From NCBI RefSeq assembly GCF_014648495.1, contig NZ_BMRF01000006.1, positions 186,001-250,000 of the forward strand: a stretch of 64,000 nucleotides of DNA. The letters run 5' to 3'. Below, piece by piece: positions 28,402 through 37,010 of this stretch; the first letter of the stretch is position 1, and every line of letters starts with the position of its first letter. The translations under genes were made by a program, and so were the position numbers. The notes under the pieces were generated by a model. The model was not told the origin of the DNA and did no database searches. It was given only the letters and a program-made list of their open reading frames with translations. The DNA is from Actinomadura cremea. Its GTDB lineage: Bacteria > Actinomycetota > Actinomycetes > Streptosporangiales > Streptosporangiaceae.

Positions 28402-29250
28402 TCAGTCGGCGAGGGCGGTGGCCAGCGCCTCGACGTAGCGGAGCGCGGCGAGCCGGGCCAGCGCCGGGTGGGCGCCCAGCGGCGCCGCGTACGCGGCGCC
28501 GACGGCGTCCCCCGCCGCCGCGACCCAGGCCGTCTCCGGCTCGATGCCGATCAGGTGCGGCGCGATCGCCACCGACGCCGCGCCGGCGACGCGCAGCTGC
28601 TCGGCGACCGCCTTCACCGCGGCCTCGTCGGCGAGCGACGCGGTGAACACGGGGGCGGCCAGCCGGGACGCCAGCAGGACACCGGTCACCTCCGCCTGCC
28701 GGACGGCGTCGGGACCGCCCGGCGTGGCGACGACGAAACCGGACGCGGCCGTCACCATCGTCATCATCCGGATCCGGTCGGCGCGGGCGAGACCGGCGTC
28801 CGCGAGCCGGTCGTGCAGCGCCTCGGCGATCAGCGGGTGCGGGCCCAGCGGCTCGGCGGCGACGGCCGGCACCGGCGCGTTCGCGACGGCCGCGCGGACC
28901 GCGCCGTCCAGCGCCGGATCGGGCCCGGTGGACAGCGGTACCACCACTGCGGCGAGCTCCTCCTCCTGCCGCGGCAGCCCGGCGAGGACCCCGTGCAGGG
29001 ACGCCTCGTTCCCCTCCAGGTGCCCGACGTGGGCACGCTGGCCGGTGTGCTCGATCTCGACGAGCCGGGCGAGCTCGTCCGCGATCTCCGTGCCGGGGCG
29101 CCGGGCGCCCGGAACGGCCAGGACCAGCGCGGGGGATCCGGGGGGCAGCAGGAAGGACTCGTCGCCGCGGTGGCGGCCGCCGCGGGGGGTGCGGCGGCGT
29201 CGCGACGGAAGTGCCTCGGATGCCTGGCTTTCGGGACTCACGGCGGGCAT
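28402..29250 (-). CDS. CbiX/SirB-like (sirohydrochlorin chelatase family) protein
   Basis: A 282-residue protein with two similar halves. The pattern ALVLAVPGARRPGTEIADELARLV, HGVLAGLP, AAVVVPLSTGPDPALD and VAIAPHLIGIEPETAW corresponds to the CbiX/SirB fold, which inserts Co or Fe into sirohydrochlorin-type rings. The classical active-site His pair is not clearly preserved in the first half, so catalytic activity is uncertain and a regulatory or scavenging role is possible. The start ATG 29250 is tentative; a GTG 9 bases downstream is an alternative. Confidence 0.65.
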   Translation of the reverse strand: MPAVSPESQASEALPSRRRRTPRGGRHRGDESFLLPPGSPALVLAVPGARRPGTEIADELARLVEIEHTGQRAHVGHLEGNEASLHGVLAGLPRQEEELAAVVVPLSTGPDPALDGAVRAAVANAPVPAVAAEPLGPHPLIAEALHDRLADAGLARADRIRMMTMVTAASGFVVATPGGPDAVRQAEVTGVLLASRLAAPVFTASLADEAAVKAVAEQLRVAGAASVAIAPHLIGIEPETAWVAAAGDAVGAAYAAPLGAHPALARLAALRYVEALATALAD

Positions 29251-29559
29251 CGTAACGTCCCGCGCCGCGCCTGTCGGCGTCCCGGCCTGATGAGGCGGTA
29301 TCTGTGACCCGGTCGTGAGGGAGGGGAGACAGAGGCGTAGTACCGGGTCGTGGGGGTATTGACCGGTCCCTTTATCATCGCGGGAACCCTCCGTATCGGG
29401 GTGCCGACGTGAATTCGATGACGCTCGGTCGCCGATCACCCCGAACCCGTGACGTAGTAGGCTCCGCAGACCCCCGTACACGACGCATCGGGAGGTTTCC
29501 CCCCGTATGTTCCACCCCCGAGTGCCGAGAGCCGTGCCCGCCGGAAGGGGCCGGCGACC
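29251..29559. other. Upstream region of the conservon operon
   Basis: 309 bases between the divergent CbiX-like gene and cvnA with no supportable gene. TTGACC near 29359 and AT-richer TTTATCAT follow each other too closely for a standard promoter pair, so no promoter is assigned. A GAAGGGG ribosome site precedes cvnA. Confidence 0.4.
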
Positions 29560-32097
29560 GTGACGACCTCGCGCTTCTCCTCCATCCGGTCGCGGATCAC
29601 GATGCTGGTCCTCGCGCCGCTGCTGGCGGTCGCCGCGCTCTGGGCGTTCCTGACCGCCGTCACCTACGGGGACGCCAACCAGCTCCTGCAGGCGCGGGCG
29701 TTCCAGGAGAAGGCGGTGCAGCCCACGCAGCGGCTCATCGACGCGCTGCAGAAGGAGCGCCGGCTCTCGATGACCGCGATCGGCGCCGGCGGTCCGGAAC
29801 TGCGCGACCAGCGGGTCGCCACCGACCGGGCCGCCGCGTACGTGCGGTCCGGCGCCCGCGACGAGGGACTGCGCGAGGACCTCCTGCCCGCGGTCGTCCA
29901 GCGGTGGGACGCGCTCGTGAGCGAACTGCGGTCGCTGGACGCGATCCGCGCGGGCGTGGACCGGGCGACCGACGACCGCGCCGCCGTCCTGCGGCACTAC
30001 ACCTCCCTGATCGACGCGGGCTTCGCCGTCTACACCGCCACGACGCCCGGCAACGGCGAGATCACCGCCGACGCGCAGACGCTCGTGCTGATGGGCCGCG
30101 CCCGCGAGTTCCTCGCCCGCGAGGACGCGCTGCTGACCGCCGCCCTCGCCGACGGGCGCCTCACCGCGGCCGAACGCGGCGAGTTCGCACAGCTCGTCGG
30201 GGCGCAGCGGTACCTCTACGGCGACAACGTCAAGAACCTTCCGGCCGCCGGACGCGACCAGTACGAGCGGTTCGCCGGGTCCGAGGAGTCCCGCCGCCTC
30301 CGCGCGCTGGAGGACCGCATCGTCCGCGGCGAGGTCCAGCCCGCCCGCCCGTCCGGGAACGGGACGGGCGGACGCGCCGCGCAGCCCGTCGCCCCCGCCG
30401 ACTGGCGCGCCGCCGCCGACGCCGCCAACGTCCGGCTGTTCGAGCTGGAGAACACGTCCCTCGACAGCCTCACCGGACGGGCCCGCGACATCGCGATGGA
30501 CGTGTTCGTCCGGCTCGCCGTCGCCGCCGGACTCGGGCTGCTCGCGGTGGCCCTGTCGGTGTTCATCGCCGCCCGCGTCTCGCGCCGGCTGGTGCGCGAG
30601 TGCCGGACGCTCGCCGACGCCGTCGTCGAGTTCACCCAGCGGCGGCTGCCGAAGCTCGCCGAGCAGATCCGCGCGGGACGTCCCGCCGAGGCCCGCACCC
30701 TCCGCGACGAGGACTTCCACATCAACGAGGTCCGGCGGATCGCCGAGTCGTTCGACCGCGCCCACGAGGCCGTGATCGTCGCCGCCGAGGGCGAGGTCGC
30801 GGCCCGGCGCGGCATCAGCGAGGTCTTCGTGAACCTCGCCCGCCGCAACCAGGCGCTGCTGCACCGGCAGCTCAGCCTGCTGGACACCATGGAGCGCCGC
30901 ACCGAGGACCCGGCCGAGCTGTCCGACCTGTTCCGGCTCGACCACCTCGCCACCCGCATGCGCCGGCACGCCGAGGGCCTCGTGATCCTCGCCGGGAAGA
31001 CCGCGGGCCGCGGCTGGCGCCGTCCGGTCCCGCTGGTGGACGTCGTGCGCGGCGCGGTCGCCGAGGTCGAGGACTACCCGCGGGTCCGGGTGCAGCCGCT
31101 GCCCCGGGTGTCGCTGCTCGGCTCGGCCGTCGCCGACGTCGTCCACCTGCTGGCCGAGGTGGTCGAGAACGCCACCACGTTCTCGCCGCCGCAGTCGCCG
31201 GTGCGGGTCAGCGGGCACCCGGTCGCCAACGGGTTCGCGATCGAGGTCGAGGACCGCGGGCTCGGCATGACCGAGGAGGCGCTGCGCGTCGCGAACGCCC
31301 GGCTGGCCGACCCGCCCGAGTTCGACCCCACCGACAGCGCCCAGCTCGGCCTGTTCGTCGTGGCGCGGCTGGCCGCACGGCACGACGTCCGCGTCACGCT
31401 GCGCCCGTCCCCGTACGGGGGCACGACCGCGATCGCACTGATCCCCGGCTCCCTGCTGGTGGAACCCGCCGAGCAGGAGCGGCTCCAGCGCCGCGACAGC
31501 GGCCCGATGCCCGCCCTGCAGCAGCCGACCGCCGCGCTGGCGGGCGCGCGCCCGGCGGAGGAGACGGGCGGCGTCGTCCGGCTCGTCGCCGAGGCCGAGC
31601 CCGTCCGGCCCCAACCCGTGACCGAACTGCAGCCCGAACCGCCGCGGCCGGTGCCCGAACCCCGACCCGAACCCGAACCCGAACCGGAGCCCGAGCCGCC
31701 GCTGAAGGAGGGCGAACTGCCCAAGCGCAGGCGGCAGACGCACCTGGCGCCGCAGCTGAAGGAGCGGGTCGACGCCCACCTGGCCGCCGAGGGCCGCACG
31801 CCCCCCGACCCGGCCACCGCGCCCGCGTGGTCCGGGCCCCCGGCCGCGGGCCGGCACGCCGCACCGCCGCCGGACGCACCGCCCGCCGGTCCGGACGCGC
31901 CCCCGGAGCCCGCGACGCCGCTGCCGGCGCCCGTCCCCGAGGACGCGGCACCGGACGCGCCGGAGGAACGCTCGCCCGAGACGCTGCGCTCGATGATGTC
32001 GGCCATGCAGCAGGGCTGGCAGCGCGGCCGGGACGAGTCGGCGGCCGAAGAACAGACTTCGCAGAACCGAGGCGACCAGGAGGACGACACCCCATGA
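29560..32097 (+). CDS. cvnA: Conservon sensor histidine kinase (nitrate/nitrite-sensor-like)
   Basis: An 845-residue membrane kinase. TM1 is at about 12-33, then a large extracellular NIT-like helical domain (about 40-300). TM2 is at about 316-338, followed by a HAMP-like segment and a helical dimer region (RRNQALLHRQLSLLDTMERR). The HATPase domain has the N-box VVENATTFSPP and G-box EDRGLGM. A Pro/Glu-rich tail contains tandem PEPEPEP repeats. In conservons CvnA works with CvnB, CvnC and the GTPase CvnD at the membrane, resembling a eukaryotic G-protein receptor complex. GTG 29560 has GAAGGGG upstream. The stop overlaps cvnB (ATGA). Confidence 0.94.
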   Translation: MTTSRFSSIRSRITMLVLAPLLAVAALWAFLTAVTYGDANQLLQARAFQEKAVQPTQRLIDALQKERRLSMTAIGAGGPELRDQRVATDRAAAYVRSGARDEGLREDLLPAVVQRWDALVSELRSLDAIRAGVDRATDDRAAVLRHYTSLIDAGFAVYTATTPGNGEITADAQTLVLMGRAREFLAREDALLTAALADGRLTAAERGEFAQLVGAQRYLYGDNVKNLPAAGRDQYERFAGSEESRRLRALEDRIVRGEVQPARPSGNGTGGRAAQPVAPADWRAAADAANVRLFELENTSLDSLTGRARDIAMDVFVRLAVAAGLGLLAVALSVFIAARVSRRLVRECRTLADAVVEFTQRRLPKLAEQIRAGRPAEARTLRDEDFHINEVRRIAESFDRAHEAVIVAAEGEVAARRGISEVFVNLARRNQALLHRQLSLLDTMERRTEDPAELSDLFRLDHLATRMRRHAEGLVILAGKTAGRGWRRPVPLVDVVRGAVAEVEDYPRVRVQPLPRVSLLGSAVADVVHLLAEVVENATTFSPPQSPVRVSGHPVANGFAIEVEDRGLGMTEEALRVANARLADPPEFDPTDSAQLGLFVVARLAARHDVRVTLRPSPYGGTTAIALIPGSLLVEPAEQERLQRRDSGPMPALQQPTAALAGARPAEETGGVVRLVAEAEPVRPQPVTELQPEPPRPVPEPRPEPEPEPEPEPPLKEGELPKRRRQTHLAPQLKERVDAHLAAEGRTPPDPATAPAWSGPPAAGRHAAPPPDAPPAGPDAPPEPATPLPAPVPEDAAPDAPEERSPETLRSMMSAMQQGWQRGRDESAAEEQTSQNRGDQEDDTP

Positions 32098-32540
32098 CAG
32101 ATGCCCAGCACTCCGGCGCGGAGCCCGCTGGCGGCGCCGGCGGTGACCTGAACTGGCTGCTCGACAGCCTCGTCGACCGCGTCGCACCCGTGCAGAACGC
32201 CGTGGTGCTGTCGAGCGACGGACTGCGGATGGCCGCCTCGCGGGGACTCGCCCGCGAGGAGTCCGACCATCTGTCGGCCGTGGCGGCGAGCTTCCAGAGC
32301 CTCGCCCGCGGTGCCGGCGAGTCGTTCGGCGGCGGCCCGGTCCGGCAGACGATCGTGGAGATGGAGTCGTCCTTCCTGTTCGTCACCGCCGCCGGGCGCG
32401 GAGCCTGCCTGGCGGTGCTCGCCGACGCCGACGCCGACCTCGGGATCATCGCCTACGAGATGGCCATGCTGGTCACCCGCGTGGGCCAGCACCTGTCCGC
32501 CGACCCCCGCGTCGCCACGGTCGAACCGGGCGGCGGCTGA
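32094..32540 (+). CDS. cvnB: Roadblock/LC7-domain protein of the conservon
   Basis: A 148-residue protein with the roadblock signature LNWLLDSLVDRVAPVQNAVVLSSDGLRMA split by strand-turn elements, ending IIAYEMAMLVTRVGQHL. Such proteins regulate small GTPases and bind CvnA and CvnD. ATG 32094 overlaps the cvnA stop by 4 bases. It is cytoplasmic. Confidence 0.94.
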   Translation: MTDAQHSGAEPAGGAGGDLNWLLDSLVDRVAPVQNAVVLSSDGLRMAASRGLAREESDHLSAVAASFQSLARGAGESFGGGPVRQTIVEMESSFLFVTAAGRGACLAVLADADADLGIIAYEMAMLVTRVGQHLSADPRVATVEPGGG

Positions 32541-32541
32541 G

Positions 32542-32949
32542 ATGGAGCGTTCGGAGGGGGCGGCCTGGTACGACGACGCGGCCGGGCCCGTCGTCCGTCC
32601 GTACGCGCTCACCGGCGGACGGACCCACCACGACGACGCCGACCAGTTCGACATGGTCGCCCTCATCGTCGCCGCGCCGCGCCCGGCGGACGGCCCGGAA
32701 GACGACCGCGGAGCCGCGTCCGGGTGGGCCCCGGAGCCGGAACATGACATGATCTTGGAGCTTTGCCGCACCCCGTTGTCGGTTGTCGAGATAGCGTCGG
32801 ATCTGGAACTTCCCCTCGGAGTCGTCCGGGTCCTGCTCGGCGACCTGCTCGACCACTCGCTGATCGAGGTTCGACGCCCCGCGCCGGTGGCGCAGTTCCC
32901 CAGCGAGCGCGTACTCAAGGAAGTGATCGATGGAATCCGTGCGCTCTGA
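32542..32949 (+). CDS. cvnC: DUF742 protein of the conservon
   Basis: A 135-residue DUF742 protein starting one base after the cvnB stop. Typical segments are VVRPYALTGGRT, the central ILELCRTPLSVVEIASDLELP with winged-helix character, and VLLGDLLDHSLIEVRRP. It probably bridges the sensor and the GTPase. Its last 20 bases overlap cvnD. Confidence 0.94.
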   Translation: MERSEGAAWYDDAAGPVVRPYALTGGRTHHDDADQFDMVALIVAAPRPADGPEDDRGAASGWAPEPEHDMILELCRTPLSVVEIASDLELPLGVVRVLLGDLLDHSLIEVRRPAPVAQFPSERVLKEVIDGIRAL

Positions 32950-33529
32950 CGCGGTCGCCACGAGCGACTCCGCGCTGACCGTCAAGATCCTGGTCGCCGG
33001 TGGTTTCGGCGTCGGCAAGACCACCCTGGTGAGCGCCGTCAGCGAGATCCGGCCGCTGCGCACCGAGGAGGCCCTCACCGAGAAGAGCATCGGCATCGAC
33101 GACACCAGTGCCGTCGCCGCCAAGACGACGACGACCGTCGCGATGGACTTCGGCCGCATCACGCTGCCGAACGGCCTGGTGCTCTTCGTGTTCGGCACCC
33201 CCGGCCAGGACCGGTTCTGGTTCATGTGGGACGAACTGGCCAAGGGCGCCCTCGGCGCGGTCGTGCTGGTCGACACCCGCCGGCTGGCCGACTGCTTCGC
33301 GTCCGTGGACTACTTCGAACGGCGCGGCGTCCCGTTCATCATCGGAGTCAACCGGTTCGACGGCACGGGCAACCACTCGCCCGAGCAGATCCGCGACGCC
33401 CTGGACCTCCCGTCGGACGTGCCGGTGATCTCCTGCGACGTCCGCGACCGGGAGGACGCCAAGCGCGTCCTCATCACCCTCGTCGAACACATCATGCGAA
33501 CCATGAGCACCCAGCGGGTGTCTCACTGA
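32930..33529 (+). CDS. cvnD: Small GTP-binding protein of the conservon
   Basis: A 199-residue GTPase with P-loop GGFGVGKTT, switch-II region FGTPGQDRF and the G4 motif VNRFD in place of NKxD, all typical of the CvnD/MglA-related class. It is the output switch of the complex. The ATG at 32930 is preceded by AAGGA and lies within the end of cvnC. Repeat copy C begins 4 bases after its stop. Confidence 0.94.
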   Translation: MESVRSDAVATSDSALTVKILVAGGFGVGKTTLVSAVSEIRPLRTEEALTEKSIGIDDTSAVAAKTTTTVAMDFGRITLPNGLVLFVFGTPGQDRFWFMWDELAKGALGAVVLVDTRRLADCFASVDYFERRGVPFIIGVNRFDGTGNHSPEQIRDALDLPSDVPVISCDVRDREDAKRVLITLVEHIMRTMSTQRVSH

Positions 33530-33532
33530 GTC

Positions 33533-33712
33533 GCCCTTGGCGTCAGGCCCTGGAGGGCCTTCCTTCGGCGGGCGCCTCGTGCGATTGCTGCATCGCTTCG
33601 ACTCGCCCTGGGGGTTCGCTGCGCGATCAGGTTCTCGCTTCGCTCGAACCTGCCTTCGGTCGCGATCGCAGTGGTTCCGGTGGGCGCGTGGCTGAGGCGA
33701 TGGCTGATGTAG
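33533..33712 (+). repeat. Dispersed structured repeat, copy C
   Basis: About 180 bp, collinear with copy A over its length: GGCGTCAGGCCC, hairpin AGGCCC-TGGA-GGGCCT, GCGATTGCTGCATCGCTTCG, core CTGCGCGATCAGGTTCTCGC, and GGCTGATGTAG at the inner end. The outer stem TGCGATTGC pairs with GCGATCGCA through one wobble, and the inner hairpin CAGGTTC / GAACCTG is perfect. It starts 4 bases after the cvnD stop. Confidence 0.85.
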
Positions 33713-34104
33713 CGGCGTGACGTTGCGTGCTCGCATGCCCACGGCCGGGTGTGCGTACACGAGCCCGTCCGGCTTCGGCGGCGGTCTCGGCTCGATGGTC
33801 CGTTAGGGGCCGGAGCCGAGGCCGCCGCCTCCGCCGTGCGCGCACCTGTGCCGGGCTCGGCGTGGTTGGGGCGGGGTTCCGGCGTCGGTGGTGGTCGTTG
33901 GGCGGCTTCCTTCTGCGCGCGAGGGCATGTCTTCTGTCGAGGTGCGGGGGCCTCGCGCGGGTGGCTTTGTCCTCTGAGTGGAAAAAGTTCGGACGATCTC
34001 GCGAAAAGGTCTTCTCAACGCGGCGAAAGCCGGTTACGTTCTCCGCACGAACCGGCGCGCCAGACCGTCGGGATCGAGCACGAACCGGTCGGAGACCAAT
34101 GCAC
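33713..34104. other. Spacer between inverted repeat copies C and D
   Basis: About 390 bases with no supportable gene; open frames here are Arg/Gly/Pro-rich and unlike proteins. From 33975 on it is less GC-rich (GTGGAAAAAGTTCGGACG), where a promoter for the ROK gene could lie. No clear -35/-10 pair is assigned. Confidence 0.45.
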
Positions 34105-34280
34105 CTACGTCAGCCAACGCCCCTGCCCGAGCGGACGGGGGCGACCGCGATCGCGAGCGAAGCCGGATCCGAGCTCGCGAGAACCCGATCGCGCAGCGAG
34201 CCCCTGGGCGAGTCGGAGCGATGCGGCGATCGCACGCGTCGCCCGTTGAAGGAAGGCCCCCTGGGCCTGACGCCGAGGGC
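34105..34280 (-). repeat. Dispersed structured repeat, copy D (inverted)
   Basis: About 176 bp. Its reverse complement aligns with copies A and C from GCCCTCGGCGTCAGGCCC to GGCTGACGTAG. The outer stem has changed to GCGATCGC on both arms, a compensatory change relative to GCGATTGC / GCAATCGC in copies A and B. Its outer edge supplies GAGGGC, 7 bases before the ROK start codon. Confidence 0.85.
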
Positions 34281-34286
34281 GACGCG

Positions 34287-35480
34287 ATGTACACGCGCAT
34301 GACGGCTCGTCCGCAGAACGTGCACCAGGCACGCCTGTTGCGGCTGCTGCGTGACGAGGGGCCGCGTTCGCGCGCCGAGCTGGGCGACGTCGTCAAGCTG
34401 TCGCGGTCGAAGCTCGCGGTCGAGCTGGACCGGCTCGTCGAGCTGGGGCTCGTCGAGGGCGCGGGGCTGGCGGCGTCGCGGGGCGGGCGGCGGTCGGGCA
34501 TCGTGCGGCTGTCGCCGAGGCTGCGCTTCGTCGCGTTCGACATCGGCGCCACGTCGATCGACGTCGCGGTGACCGACGGGGAGCTGGAGGTGCTCGGGCA
34601 CGTCAACGAGCCGTGCGACGTGCGGCAGGGCGCGCCGGTCGTCCTGGAGCGGGCGCTCGTCCTGCTCGGGAAGCTTCGGGACGAGGGCCTGATCGACCAG
34701 GTGCACGGGACGGGCATAGGAGTCCCGGGGCCGGTCAGCTTCCGCGACGGGATGCCGGTCGTGCCGCCGATCATGCCCGGCTGGGACCGGTTCCCCGTGC
34801 GGGACGCCATCGGCCAGGAGCTCGGCTGCCCGGTGCTGGTCGACAACGACGTGAACCTCATGGCGCTCGGCGAGCTGACGTCCGGCGTGGCGCGGTCGGT
34901 GGACGACTTCCTGCTCGTCAAGATCGGGACGGGCATCGGCTGCGGCATCGTCGTCGACAAGGCCATCTACCGGGGCGTCTCGGGCAGTGCGGGCGATATC
35001 GGCCACATCCGGGTCGATGACGACGGGCCGGTGTGCGCGTGCGGCAACACCGGGTGCCTGGAGGCCTACTTCGGCGGTGCGGCGCTGGCCCGGGACGCCA
35101 CGGCGGCGGCCGCGTCGGGCGAGTCCGCGCATCTGGCGGCGCTGCTGGAGACGCACGGCGAGCTGACCGGCGAGCACGTGTCGGACGCGGCGGCGGCGGG
35201 CGACCGCGCGGCGGTGCGGATCATCCGGGAGGGCGGGCGGCACGTCGGCCAGGTCCTCGCCGGTCTCGTCAGCTTCTTCAACCCCGGTCTCGTGATCATC
35301 GCGGGCGGTGTCGCGGGGCTCGGCCACACGCTGCTGGCCGAGATCCGCAGCGTCGTCTACCGCCGGTCGGCGCCGCTCGCCACCGGCAACCTGCCCATCG
35401 TGCTGTCCGAGCTCGCCGGGGCCGCCGGCGTGGTCGGCGGCGCCCGCCTCATCAGCGACCACGTCTTCTCCACCGCCTGA
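34287..35480 (+). CDS. ROK-family transcriptional regulator
   Basis: A 397-residue protein. The N-terminal helix-turn-helix (VHQARLLRLLRDEGPRSRAEL, then SKLAVELDRLVELGLV) is followed by a sugar-kinase-like ROK domain. It has FDIGATSIDVAV (phosphate loop), GTGIGVPGPV, the zinc site GHIRV...CACGNTGCLE and the sugar-binding VLVDNDVNLMALGE. ROK repressors respond to sugars. ATG 34287 is used because GAGGGC from the edge of repeat D stands 7 bases before it; ATG 34299 is an alternative. It heads a run with ABC transporter and two sugar-enzyme genes that it probably controls. Confidence 0.93.
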   Translation: MYTRMTARPQNVHQARLLRLLRDEGPRSRAELGDVVKLSRSKLAVELDRLVELGLVEGAGLAASRGGRRSGIVRLSPRLRFVAFDIGATSIDVAVTDGELEVLGHVNEPCDVRQGAPVVLERALVLLGKLRDEGLIDQVHGTGIGVPGPVSFRDGMPVVPPIMPGWDRFPVRDAIGQELGCPVLVDNDVNLMALGELTSGVARSVDDFLLVKIGTGIGCGIVVDKAIYRGVSGSAGDIGHIRVDDDGPVCACGNTGCLEAYFGGAALARDATAAAASGESAHLAALLETHGELTGEHVSDAAAAGDRAAVRIIREGGRHVGQVLAGLVSFFNPGLVIIAGGVAGLGHTLLAEIRSVVYRRSAPLATGNLPIVLSELAGAAGVVGGARLISDHVFSTA

Positions 35481-35495
35481 CCCCCAGGAGTCCCG

Positions 35496-37010
35496 ATGGG
35501 CGAACCCCTGCTGCGGATGCGCGGCATCGTCAAGCAGTTCCCCGGCGTCCGTGCCCTGGACGGCGTCGACCTCGACGTCCTTCCGGGCGAGGTGCACTGC
35601 CTGCTCGGGCAGAACGGCGCCGGGAAGTCCACGTTGATCAAGGTCCTCGCGGGCGCGCACCAGCCGGACGAGGGCGAGATCGTCCTCGCGGGCGAGACGG
35701 TGCGGCTCGCCGGGCCGACCGCGGCCATGCGGTCCGGCATCGCGACGATCTACCAGGAACTTGACCTGGTGGACGGCCTGTCGGTCGCCGACAACATCTT
35801 CCTCGGCCACGAGAAGGCGTCGTTCGGGTTCACCCGGCGCGGCGACGCCGAACGGGCGGCGCGCGAGCTGCTCGGCCGGCTCGGGCACGGGGAGATCCCG
35901 CCGCGCCGGGAGGCCGGACGCCTGCCGGCGGCGGGCAAGCAGGTCGTCAGCATGGCCCGCGCGCTGTCGCACGAGGCGAAGCTGATCGTGATGGACGAGC
36001 CGTCGGCGGCCCTCGCGCACGACGAGGTCGGCAACCTGTTCCGGATCATCCGGGAACTGACGGCCGCGGGCGTCGCGGTGGTCTACATCTCGCACCGGCT
36101 GGAGGAGATCCGCGAGATCGGCGACCGGGTGACCGTCCTGAAGGACGGGCGCTCGGTGGCGAACGGGCTCCCCGCGAAGACGACGTCGACCGACAAGGTC
36201 GTGTCGCTGATGACCGGACGCGACGTGGAGTACGTGTTCCCCGAACGTCCGGAGGCGCCCGAGGGGGAGCGGCCCGAGGTGCTGCGCGTCGAGGACCTGA
36301 CGGCCCCGGGGGCCTTCGCGGACGTGTCGCTGACGGTGCGGGCCGGGGAGATCGTGGGGCTCGCCGGGCTCGTCGGGTCCGGCCGCTCGGAGATCCTCGA
36401 GACGATCTACGGCGCGCGGCGTCCCGCGCGGGGCCGGGTGCTCGTGGACGGACGCCGCGTGCGTCCGGGCGACACGGGCGCGGCCGTGCGGCGCGGCATG
36501 GGCATGGCGCCCGAGGAGCGCAAGAGCCAGGCGCTGCTGCCGAACGAGACCGTCGCCGCGAACGTGACCGTCGCGGGCCTCGGCCGGTACTCCAAGCTCG
36601 GCTGGTTCGACCGGCGGCGCGAGCAGGACGATGTCCGGCGCCAGATCGCGTCGCTCGACATCCGCCCGCCCGACCCGAACCGGCCCGTCGTGACCCTTTC
36701 CGGCGGCAACCAGCAGAAGGTCGTGCTGGCCCGCTGGCTGCTGGGCTCCGACGACCTGCGGCTGCTGATCCTGGACGAGCCCACCCGAGGCGTCGACGTC
36801 GGCGCGCGCGCGGAACTGTACGCGGTGATCCGGGAACTGGCCGGGCGCGGCATCGCGGTGCTGCTGGTGTCCAGCGAGGTGCCCGAGGTCCTCGGGCTGG
36901 CCGACCGGGTCCTGGTCGTCCGCGAGGGACGGGTCGTGCACACCGGAGACGCCCGCGACCTCGACGAGGGCGCCGTACTCAACATGATCATGGAAGGAAG
37001 CGCACTGTGA
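35496..37010 (+). CDS. Ribose-type ABC importer ATPase (RbsA/MglA/XylG family)
   Basis: A 504-residue tandem ATPase. The first domain has Walker A GQNGAGKST and Walker B LIVMDEPSAAL but a weak signature (LPAAGKQVVSMARAL). The second has the usual degenerate Walker A GLVGSGRSE, with intact signature LSGGNQQKVVLARWL and Walker B LLILDEPTRGVDVG. It energises the membrane partner encoded next, with which it overlaps by 4 bases (GTGA). It is a cytoplasmic, membrane-associated subunit of a monosaccharide or cyclitol importer. Confidence 0.95.
   Translation: MGEPLLRMRGIVKQFPGVRALDGVDLDVLPGEVHCLLGQNGAGKSTLIKVLAGAHQPDEGEIVLAGETVRLAGPTAAMRSGIATIYQELDLVDGLSVADNIFLGHEKASFGFTRRGDAERAARELLGRLGHGEIPPRREAGRLPAAGKQVVSMARALSHEAKLIVMDEPSAALAHDEVGNLFRIIRELTAAGVAVVYISHRLEEIREIGDRVTVLKDGRSVANGLPAKTTSTDKVVSLMTGRDVEYVFPERPEAPEGERPEVLRVEDLTAPGAFADVSLTVRAGEIVGLAGLVGSGRSEILETIYGARRPARGRVLVDGRRVRPGDTGAAVRRGMGMAPEERKSQALLPNETVAANVTVAGLGRYSKLGWFDRRREQDDVRRQIASLDIRPPDPNRPVVTLSGGNQQKVVLARWLLGSDDLRLLILDEPTRGVDVGARAELYAVIRELAGRGIAVLLVSSEVPEVLGLADRVLVVREGRVVHTGDARDLDEGAVLNMIMEGSAL

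Noticed and set aside
23024-34280. Reading the region between the two repeat pairs as one large composite transposon
   Set aside because: The 10 kb between the loci contains ordinary chromosomal genes in a normal arrangement with no transposase, and the pairs are each complete in themselves.
33727-34302. Open frames between repeat copies C and D as a possible cargo gene
   Set aside because: No ribosome site, Arg/Gly-rich sequence without motifs, and they run into the repeat, whose frames are not conserved between copies.
34110-36941. Long minus-strand frame across repeat D, the ROK gene and the ATPase gene
   Set aside because: It is antisense to two clearly conserved genes and low-complexity; its end merely reads through the repeat.
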